NCBI GenBank assembly: GCA_002694345.1
Contig: NZLV01000019.1
Location: 1-17,335, forward strand
DNA: 17,335 nucleotides
Direction of reading: 5' to 3'
Source of the DNA: Maricaulis sp.
Lineage (GTDB): Bacteria; Pseudomonadota; Alphaproteobacteria; Caulobacterales; Maricaulaceae
A model generated the notes under the pieces. It had not been told where the DNA came from, did no database searches, and saw nothing but the letters and a program-made list of their open reading frames with translations. Positions 6,607 to 12,474 of this stretch are shown here, one piece after another. Position 1 is the first letter of the stretch; every line of letters starts with the position of its first letter. The position numbers and the translations under genes are program-made.

Positions 6607-7317
6607 ATGGCTACAATCGCACTGGTCGATGACGACGAGAACATCATCACTTCGGTTTCCATCTTTCTGGAAGGCGAGGGCTATCATGTTCGAACCTATA
6701 ATGACGGGGCATCGGCGCTGACCGCGCTGGCCGAGGACCCGCCGGATCTGGGCATTTTCGACATCAAGATGCCGCGTATGGACGGCCTGGAATTGCTGCG
6801 CCGTCTGCGTCAGTCCTCCAACCTGCCGGTGATTTTCCTGACCTCGAAGGATGATGAGTTTGATGAGGCTCTGGGGCTGAATCTCGGGGCGGACGACTAC
6901 ATCACCAAACCCTTCTCCCAGCGTCTGCTGGGCGAGCGCGTGAAAGCGGTGCTGCGTCGGGCCCGCGCCGCCGGTGAACCGGGCTCGCCGATCGGCGCAG
7001 AGCCGGGGGACAGCAAGCCGCTGGAGCGCGGCAGCCTCCTGCTGGACCCCAACCGGCATGCCTGTTCCTGGAAGGGTGAACCGGTCCGCCTGACGGTGAC
7101 GGAATTCCTGATCCTGCAAGCCCTGGCAACGCGTCCGGGCTATGTGAAGAGCCGCGACAACCTGATGGACGCGGCCTATGACGATCAGGTCTATGTCGAC
7201 GACCGGACCATCGACAGCCACATCAAGCGGGTTCGCAAGAAGTTCCGCGAGGTCGACAAGACGTTCGACGCGATCGAGACGCTTTACGGTGTGGGGTACC
7301 GTTATAAGGAAGATTGA
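6607..7317 (+). CDS. chvI: ChvI-type OmpR-family response regulator
   Basis: A 236-residue DNA-binding response regulator. The receiver domain (about 1-118) has the acidic pocket VDDDEN (Asp8-Asp10), phospho-acceptor Asp52 in FDIKMPRMDG, switch residues FLTS, and Lys101 in GADDYITKPFS. The C-terminal winged helix (about 140-236) contains VRLTVTEFLILQALATRPGYVKSR, DDRTIDSHIKRVRKKFR and YGVGYRY, characteristic of the ChvI branch. In alphaproteobacteria ChvI with its kinase ChvG (ExoS) governs envelope stress, acid and host responses. The ATG at 6607 is chosen for GGAGA 5 bases upstream and because the protein then begins directly with the receiver strand; in-frame ATG 6592 is an alternative. 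It overlaps chvG, so the pair is translationally coupled, and it is divergent from the unrecognised 566-residue gene. Confidence 0.92.
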   Translation: MATIALVDDDENIITSVSIFLEGEGYHVRTYNDGASALTALAEDPPDLGIFDIKMPRMDGLELLRRLRQSSNLPVIFLTSKDDEFDEALGLNLGADDYITKPFSQRLLGERVKAVLRRARAAGEPGSPIGAEPGDSKPLERGSLLLDPNRHACSWKGEPVRLTVTEFLILQALATRPGYVKSRDNLMDAAYDDQVYVDDRTIDSHIKRVRKKFREVDKTFDAIETLYGVGYRYKED

Positions 7318-8950
7318 CGCCCAGGCCTTCAAGGCCGGCCTCCAGCGGGCCGGGGCGGTCCTGCGCAATCTGACGCCGCGGCCGTCCTCCCGACTGGCTC
7401 AGCTCATCCTGGTGGCCAATTTCGTGGCGCTGGGCGTGCTGGTGGTCGGCATGATGGCCCTCTCGGAGACCCGGCGAGGCTTGGTGAACGCCAAGCTCGA
7501 TTCCCTGCGGGCGCAGGGTGAGCTGATCGCCAACGTCCTGGCAGAAGGCGCGTCGGATGGCGCACCGGCCCCGCGCCTGCGCAATGAAGACGCCCGGGCG
7601 ATCCTGCGCCAGCTTTATGTCCCCGAGGAATCCCGCGTCATCGTGTTCGACAAGAGCGGGGGCATTGTTGCCGACAGCCATTTGCTCGCCGACGTGTTCG
7701 AAACCACGACCCTGCCGCCGCCCGGCCAGCCTGCGACTGATCTGGCGGTGCAGGCCCGCGGCCTGCCGACGCGGGTCCTGGACGGCCTGTCCAATCTGCT
7801 CCGCTCTCAGGAAGAGCGCGATGCGCTGGACCGGAATCTGTTCGAGGAAGTCCGCCAGGTCATTGAAGGGGAGACGGTTGGCGGGGTCCGCCGGGAAGTG
7901 GATGGGCGCCGGGTGGTGTCCGTCTCCATCCCGATCCAGCCCGTCCGGGCCGTGGTCGGTGTGGTGACGATCGAATCCTATGATCTGGACCATCTGATCG
8001 AGGCGGAACGGCGGGCGCTCCTGCCCTTCATCCTGATCGCAGGCCTGGTGACGGCCATGTCCTCCCTGGCTCTGACCGTCTTCATTGCCCGGCCCATCCG
8101 CCGGTTGGCCCGCGCCGCCCGGGAAGCCCGGCGGGCCGGGGGGCGGCGGGTCCGCATGCCCGACATGCGCTCGCGGAATGACGAGATCGGCGAGCTTGGC
8201 GTCGCCCTCTCGGAGATGACCGAAGCGCTCTACGACCGGCTTGATGCCATCGAGTCCTTTGCCGCCGACGTGTCGCACGAGCTGAAAAACCCGCTGACCT
8301 CGATCCGCTCGGCGGTTGAAGTCCTGCCGATGGCCAAGGATGAGGAGCGGCGGGACCGGCTCCTCGCGGTCATCGCCACGGATGTGAAACGCCTGGACCG
8401 CCTGATCACCGACATTTCCCGCGCCTCGCGAGTCGATGCGGAACTGGCGCGTGAGGATGTCGGCCCCCTCGACCTGGCCGGATTGCTGACGGAGCTGGCC
8501 GAGAGCTACAATGAATCCGGGCGTGGCGGCGCCCGCATCCTGGTTGAAAGCCGCGTGCGCAATCCGCTGGTTCTGGGGCGCGATGGTCCGCTGGGGCAAG
8601 TCTTCCGCAATCTGCTGGACAATGCGCTGACCTTCTCGCCGGAGGACGGCACGATCCGTGTGCGTCTGGAGCGTGGTCATCGCAACGGCCATTCCAGTCT
8701 CCTGGTCGGGGTCGAGGATGACGGGCCGGGGATTCCCGAGGACAATCTGGAAACCGTGTTCGAGCGTTTCTACACGGAGCGTCCGAAAGGCACGGCGTTC
8801 GGGACCCATTCCGGTCTGGGACTGGCGATTTCGCGGCAGATCATCCAGGCGCATGGCGGCCGGATTACCGCATCAAACCGGCACGATCCGGCCGGTGAAG
8901 TTGCCGGTGCGGTCTTCACCGTCGAGCTGCCCGCCGTGACCTCTGACTGA
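7289..8950 (+). CDS. chvG: ChvG-type sensor histidine kinase
   Basis: About 553 residues. Transmembrane helix 1 is near 36-58 (LAQLILVANFVALGVLVVGMMAL) and helix 2 near 244-268, enclosing a periplasmic stimulus-sensing domain. A HAMP linker follows, then the DHp helix with FAADVSHELKNPLTSIRSAVE (phosphorylated His330). The catalytic domain has an N box (FRNLLDNALTFS), G1 (VEDDGPGIP), F box (FERFYTERP) and G2 (GLGLAISRQI). It phosphorylates ChvI at Asp52. The frame is open far into chvI, so the start is uncertain. GTG at 7289 (29-base overlap) is the most credible start because the next in-frame ATG falls inside the first membrane helix; the ATG at 7178 would need a 140-base overlap. No hprK gene follows. 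Confidence 0.9.
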   Translation: MWGTVIRKIDAQAFKAGLQRAGAVLRNLTPRPSSRLAQLILVANFVALGVLVVGMMALSETRRGLVNAKLDSLRAQGELIANVLAEGASDGAPAPRLRNEDARAILRQLYVPEESRVIVFDKSGGIVADSHLLADVFETTTLPPPGQPATDLAVQARGLPTRVLDGLSNLLRSQEERDALDRNLFEEVRQVIEGETVGGVRREVDGRRVVSVSIPIQPVRAVVGVVTIESYDLDHLIEAERRALLPFILIAGLVTAMSSLALTVFIARPIRRLARAAREARRAGGRRVRMPDMRSRNDEIGELGVALSEMTEALYDRLDAIESFAADVSHELKNPLTSIRSAVEVLPMAKDEERRDRLLAVIATDVKRLDRLITDISRASRVDAELAREDVGPLDLAGLLTELAESYNESGRGGARILVESRVRNPLVLGRDGPLGQVFRNLLDNALTFSPEDGTIRVRLERGHRNGHSSLLVGVEDDGPGIPEDNLETVFERFYTERPKGTAFGTHSGLGLAISRQIIQAHGGRITASNRHDPAGEVAGAVFTVELPAVTSD

Positions 8951-9007
8951 CAAATTGCTCCTTGCGTTGCAAAAAGACGCTTTCCCGCCGGGTAAAGCCG
9001 CGTTTAG

Positions 9008-9424
9008 ATGCTTGTCATGATCGGTGTCGTCGTCGTTTCCCATGGCCGTTTGGCCGACGAATTTGTGGCTGCCACGGAACACGTGGTGGGTCCGATGGAT
9101 GCGTTTCTGGCTGTCTGTATCGGGCCGGACGACGATATGGAGAAGCGCCGCGCGGATATCCGCGATGCCATTGCCGATGTCGATCGCGGCGAGGGTGTTC
9201 TGGTCCTGACGGACATGTTCGGCGGTACGCCTTCGAACCTGGCCATTTCTCTGTTGGAACCGGGCAAGGTCGAGGTCATCGCCGGGGTCAATCTGCCCAT
9301 GCTGATCAAGCTGGCCGAAGCCCGCTCGCGTGCCGATCTCGACAGCCTGGCCCGCATGGGTCAGGACGCCGGCAAGCGTTACATCGCCATCGCCTCCAGC
9401 GTGCTGGAAGGGGCCGGGAAGTGA
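9008..9424 (+). CDS. ptsM: PTS EIIA, mannose family (regulatory PTS output protein)
   Basis: A 138-residue cytosolic protein of the EIIA-Man fold: MIGVVVVSHGRLADEF carries the phosphorylated His12, and VLVLTDMFGGTPSNLAI is the second family signature. In alphaproteobacteria this stand-alone EIIA usually sits beside HPr and accepts phosphate from it. It acts in regulation because dedicated EIIB/EIIC sugar permeases are lacking; none is visible here. The start at 9008 lacks a good ribosome-binding site, and ATG 9017 (residue 4) is an alternative. The gene begins 57 bases after chvG and its stop overlaps the HPr start, so chvI-chvG-EIIA-HPr may be one transcript. The symbol follows common alphaproteobacterial use; manX is used elsewhere. 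Confidence 0.9.
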   Translation: MLVMIGVVVVSHGRLADEFVAATEHVVGPMDAFLAVCIGPDDDMEKRRADIRDAIADVDRGEGVLVLTDMFGGTPSNLAISLLEPGKVEVIAGVNLPMLIKLAEARSRADLDSLARMGQDAGKRYIAIASSVLEGAGK

Positions 9425-9696
9425 CCAGTGCGGCCCGCCGGGTGACGATCTGCAATGCGCGGGGACTGCATGCCCGCGCAGCGGCCAAATTCGTGGAAAT
9501 GGCCCAGGGTTTCGATGCGGAAATCCATGTCTCCCGAGATGGTGAGACGGTGAATGCCGATTCGATCATGGAATTGCTGATGCTGGCCGCCAGCAAGGGC
9601 TCGGAAATCGGGATCGAGACCTCCGGCCCTGAAGCCGAGCAAGCCGTGGCCTCTCTGGCTGAACTGGTCGAAGCCGGTTTTCACGAAACCGAATAG
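9421..9696 (+). CDS. ptsH: HPr phosphocarrier protein
   Basis: A 91-residue HPr that starts with GTG overlapping the EIIA stop as GTGA (9421-9424); GGAAGGGG lies 7 bases upstream. ICNARGLHARAAAKFVEMA contains the active-site His17 (His15 of classic HPr), phosphorylated by enzyme I and passed to EIIA. VNADSIMELLMLAASKG contains Ser48 at the place of regulatory Ser46, the target of HPr kinase/phosphorylase. The last residues (GFHETE) are family-typical. Length and both sites are normal, so the protein should be functional. What is unusual is the absence of hprK in this locus although the serine is kept. The gene ends close to a bidirectional hairpin at 9705-9728. Confidence 0.95.
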   Translation: MTSAARRVTICNARGLHARAAAKFVEMAQGFDAEIHVSRDGETVNADSIMELLMLAASKGSEIGIETSGPEAEQAVASLAELVEAGFHETE

Positions 9697-9704
9697 CCCT
9701 AATG

Positions 9705-9728
9705 AAAAGGGGCGCCGAAGCGCCCCTT
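9705..9728 (-). terminator. UUCG-loop terminator shared by two convergent genes
   Basis: A 9-bp stem (AAGGGGCGC/GCGCCCCTT) lies 8 bases after the HPr stop and 14 bases after the membrane-protein stop. On the minus strand it has an exceptionally stable UUCG loop and a TTTT tail, making it a good terminator for the 607-residue gene. On the plus strand the loop is CGAA with only TT, so it would stop the chvI-HPr transcript less efficiently. Confidence 0.8.
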
Positions 9729-9742
9729 GACCGGTCACCCGC

Positions 9743-11566
9743 CTATTCGGCCGGGTCTTTTTCCATGTCCAGCTCCGGAGCGCCGGGCGCGAAATCGCTT
9801 TCGTGGGACCGCTCCATCATCGGATCCGGACCGTCATCCTCCATCAGCGGGTCGTCGACCGGGGCGTGGGCCGCGGCGGTCACCGCTTCCTCGACCCGGG
9901 ATTCGACATCGGCCAGGGCCTCGGAGGTCGGCGGTGTTGGCAGGGGATCCGGTGCCGCTGTCTCTTCGACCGGCTCCGCTTCGGCATCCATCACAACCGG
10001 TTCGGCGGGCATTTCGGCCGGCGCCTCCGCGGATGCGGTTTCCGGTTCAGGCGCGACTTCCGGTTCGGCTGTCGGGCTCGTGACCGGCATGGGCGGCGGC
10101 GGTGCCATCGCCATGGTGCGGTCATCGGCCAGTTCCGCCGGAGCTGCGTCCTGCTCATCCGCCTCGACAGGCTCTTCCGGTGAGGGCTCTCCCTGTTCAG
10201 CGGCGGTCAGCGCGGCGGCCGCGGCGACAGCGTCCAGGCTGGGCAGGTCATCCTCGTCTTCGGTCTGGGCGACCGGCTCGGCCTCAGCCTCGTTGTCTGT
10301 GGCAAGGGACACCGCCTCGGTGCTGGCATCGCCGCTCGCCGCAGCCCCATCGTCTCCAGTCTCAGCACCGGCTTCCGCTTCCGCGGTGGTTTCGTCTTCG
10401 GCGGGAGCCGCCTCGGCCTCAGGCGTCGCTGTGGCGGCGATATCGGCTTCCGGTTCGTCTTCAGTGGCGGCTTCGGTCGGGGTTTCCGCTTCCGGCCTCG
10501 CGGCCGGCGGCAGCTCGATCGGCGGGCTGGCCTCGACCTCGCCATTGGCGGCATCCGTGTCCGGATCAGCCGGCGTGGCGTCCAGCGCCATGGCTTCGGC
10601 CGGGCCGTCTGTGGCCGGTTCGGCGATGGCGTCTTCCGCGCCCTGGGCCATGGCTGCAGCGCTGGCAATGGCGGTGGCGGCTGCCGCCCCGGTCATCGCG
10701 TCCACCGGAGCTGCCGGTGTGCGCACGCCTTCCTGCGGCGGGTTGCGCAGGGCGTGTTCGGCCAGGCGTTCGATCCGGGCATTGAAGCGGCCGGCATCGC
10801 GGATCCGGTTGATCAGCCCGCCGACCAGGAAGAGTACGACTGCGCCGCCGATCAGGATCAGCGTGGCACCCGCACCGCCCAGAATGGCGCCGGCAGCCAG
10901 GGTAAAGCCGGCGAGGACCGGCATGTAGACCAGGCGCCAGGAGCGGGCAGAAAAGGCCAGCAGGGACAGGAGAAGGCCACCTGCCGCGAGGCCCCATTCG
11001 GTCAGCTGTGCCGTGTCGATCACGCCGAGGGCCGCGATTGTGTCCATCAGACCGGTCGGCAGGGCCGCTTCCAGGCGCCAGCCGGCCAGAGACGGCAGCA
11101 GCATGTTGATTTCATTGTAGATGTTGAAAGCGGGAATGCTGGCCATCGTGGCGCCAAGCATTTCCGAGAAGAAGGCGTGCAATTGCGGCCAGACGGCGGC
11201 CAGGGCCGTCAGTGCCAGCAGGAGGATGGACAGCCACCAATTGAACGAGCGCGTGATGCCGCTGCGGGCCAGAAGCGAGGTCGCATCCGGCGAAGCGCGC
11301 ATCCAGACTTCGCGTGAGTGATTGATGATGGCGACCGGCCGGGACCGCCGATTGGGGCCGGACTGGACCCGAAGCAGCGTGGCATTGTCGCCGGGCGCCA
11401 GGGCACTGGTCCGCTCGAGCAGGCGGACATCGTGGTCGACGCCCTCATCATCCCGAACGCGGCCTGTGCCCGCATCGGACTGGGTCACTTCACCCGAGAC
11501 AGCATAAAAATCGATCCGGCGGGCCCCGAAGGCTTGCCCGGCATGCGCAGTCGGCAACAAAGACAT
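9743..11566 (-). CDS. Multi-pass membrane protein with long acidic disordered C-terminal tail
   Basis: I do not recognise a named family. The 607 residues divide into a soluble N-terminal part (1-107) that reads like a small beta domain (IDFYAVSGEVTQSDAGTGRV, ATLLRVQSGPN) and a membrane part with helices near 110-128, 191-207, 212-230 and 233-253. An amphipathic, positively charged segment follows (RIRDAGRFNARIERLAEHALRN, about 254-275). The last ~330 residues are low-complexity, built of Ala, Glu, Asp, Pro and Thr with hardly any Lys, hence strongly negative and disordered. The N-terminus resembles proteins that copy an inner-membrane DUF3592-like domain, but this is only a guess. A GAGGTG ribosome-binding site lies 9 bases before the ATG. 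It is monocistronic, ends at the UUCG terminator, and may be an envelope tether or scaffold. Confidence 0.75.
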   Translation of the reverse strand: MSLLPTAHAGQAFGARRIDFYAVSGEVTQSDAGTGRVRDDEGVDHDVRLLERTSALAPGDNATLLRVQSGPNRRSRPVAIINHSREVWMRASPDATSLLARSGITRSFNWWLSILLLALTALAAVWPQLHAFFSEMLGATMASIPAFNIYNEINMLLPSLAGWRLEAALPTGLMDTIAALGVIDTAQLTEWGLAAGGLLLSLLAFSARSWRLVYMPVLAGFTLAAGAILGGAGATLILIGGAVVLFLVGGLINRIRDAGRFNARIERLAEHALRNPPQEGVRTPAAPVDAMTGAAAATAIASAAAMAQGAEDAIAEPATDGPAEAMALDATPADPDTDAANGEVEASPPIELPPAARPEAETPTEAATEDEPEADIAATATPEAEAAPAEDETTAEAEAGAETGDDGAAASGDASTEAVSLATDNEAEAEPVAQTEDEDDLPSLDAVAAAAALTAAEQGEPSPEEPVEADEQDAAPAELADDRTMAMAPPPPMPVTSPTAEPEVAPEPETASAEAPAEMPAEPVVMDAEAEPVEETAAPDPLPTPPTSEALADVESRVEEAVTAAAHAPVDDPLMEDDGPDPMMERSHESDFAPGAPELDMEKDPAE

Positions 11567-11661
11567 GTTTCAACGCACCTCTAACACAGGTATCCGGGTC
11601 GACTTGTCCCAAATCGACGCGGCCCCTCACCCATACGCCTGTCACCGTACAAGTTCGGGGC

Positions 11662-11709
11662 CGAAAATTGAACGCCTTAATCAAGTCTTCAAGAATTGTT
11701 CAATTTTCG
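11662..11709. repeat. Perfect 12-bp inverted repeat in divergent promoter region
   Basis: CGAAAATTGAAC (11662-11673) and GTTCAATTTTCG (11698-11709) are perfect inverted arms around a 24-base AT-rich spacer, in the 204-base gap between the acidic-tailed membrane protein and the TonB-domain lipoprotein. A plausible plus-strand promoter overlaps it: TTGAAC (11668-11673), 17 bases, AAGAAT (11691-11696). The spacer also holds TTAA-N7-TTCA, a weak CtrA-like match. It may be a two-half-site operator for a dimeric regulator; an RNA hairpin with a 24-base loop is the alternative. The rest of the gap shows nothing further. Confidence 0.6.
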
Positions 11710-11770
11710 TTCCGTCCGGCAACCTGACGAGACGGCTTGTCACCGCCGGGCAATGGGATAGCGTCGCGCC

Positions 11771-12226
11771 ATGCGTCCTGCTTCCATCCTTCTTCTGTCG
11801 GCCTGCGCCTTGGCGTCCGCCTGCAGCGCTGTCCCCGACCAGCTGACCCCGTCCATCCTGGACCGGGATCCCGGTCCTTTCGTGCCGCGGGACATGTTGC
11901 CCGTGCCGCCGAATGTGTCGCGCCTGATCGGCGAGGATGATTGCCAAGGGTCGACCCTGGCCGCAGTTTCGGCCCGCATGCCGGACTATCCCCATGATGC
12001 CTTTGTCCGGGGGCGCCAGGGCTGGGTCGTGGTCCGGTTCAATGTTCAGCCTGACGGGCAGGTGGATGACGCCCGCATCGCCCACGCCGTGCCCGATGGC
12101 CCCTTCAACCGGGTCAGCCGGCGGGCCGTGTCGGATTGGCAGTTCCAGCCTCTGGCCAATGGCGCACAGCTGGAAAACTGCGTGGTCCTGTTCGAATACC
12201 GGCTGGGCGAAGTCCGCCTGCGCTAG
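11771..12226 (+). CDS. TonB C-terminal-domain lipoprotein (energy-transduction-like)
   Basis: A 151-residue protein beginning with a lipoprotein leader; LASAC gives the likely lipidated Cys18 (LSAC with Cys12 is an earlier but less suitable lipobox). Residues about 64-148 form a TonB C-terminal domain: AVSARMPDYPHDAFVRGRQGWVVVRFNVQPDGQVDDARIAHAVPDGPFNRVSRRAVSDWQFQP matches the P-x-Y-P...G-x-V...F-x-V-x-x-D-G-x-V pattern. There is no proline-rich linker or N-terminal ExbB/D-binding helix, so it is not a classic TonB. It is more likely an outer-membrane or periplasmic accessory of the kind common in Caulobacterales. The ATG lies 61 bases after the inverted repeat; no strong ribosome-binding site is seen, so a leaderless or weakly initiated message is possible. 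Confidence 0.8.
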   Translation: MRPASILLLSACALASACSAVPDQLTPSILDRDPGPFVPRDMLPVPPNVSRLIGEDDCQGSTLAAVSARMPDYPHDAFVRGRQGWVVVRFNVQPDGQVDDARIAHAVPDGPFNRVSRRAVSDWQFQPLANGAQLENCVVLFEYRLGEVRLR

Positions 12227-12330
12227 GGGCCGGAGCGGTTTCCACAGATAAGTGCAGTCGACGGATTGCGGCGTGGTGCGCCCCGATCCGCGTCCTCTGA
12301 CAGGCCTTGTCCACGGCAGGCTCACAGGTT

Positions 12331-12361
12331 TTCGACGGGCGGGCGCGGCAGGCTCTATAAC
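12331..12361 (+). promoter_or_regulatory. Candidate divL promoter
   Basis: In the 248-base gap before divL (12227-12474), TATAAC at 12356-12361 is the best -10-like element, with TTCGAC at 12331-12336 upstream. The 19-base spacer is 2 longer than ideal, so confidence is low. The rest of the gap has no gene, strong terminator or clear operator. Confidence 0.3.
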
Positions 12362-12474
12362 TTATTAAGATTTTGTCGCAGCCAAGCATCGCCCCCGACT
12401 CGCCGGATCGGTAATATGGTGATTCGTGAGGGCCTCTGGATTGACGGGGGTGGGCCACACCCAGGGCGAACTCT

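Noticed and set aside
5133..6632. Plus-strand 499-codon frame opposite the 566-residue gene
   Set aside because: It would run through the divergent control region into chvI. The minus-strand gene has a strong ribosome-binding site and typical protein composition, whereas this frame is an antisense shadow.
7223..8854. Minus-strand 543-codon frame opposite chvG
   Set aside because: chvG carries unmistakable kinase motifs on the plus strand; the antisense frame has shadow-like Gly/Arg/Gln-rich composition.
9702..10928. Plus-strand Ser/Ala/Gly-rich 408-codon frame
   Set aside because: It is the reverse complement of the acidic Glu/Ala tail; Glu codons read backward give Ser, Phe and Leu-type codons, and the frame starts inside the terminator.
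12238..12318. DnaA-box-like words (GTTTCCACA, TTGTCCACG) before divL, considered as a replication origin
   Set aside because: Each has two mismatches to TTATCCACA, there are only two, and no origin-associated gene or AT-rich unwinding region lies here.
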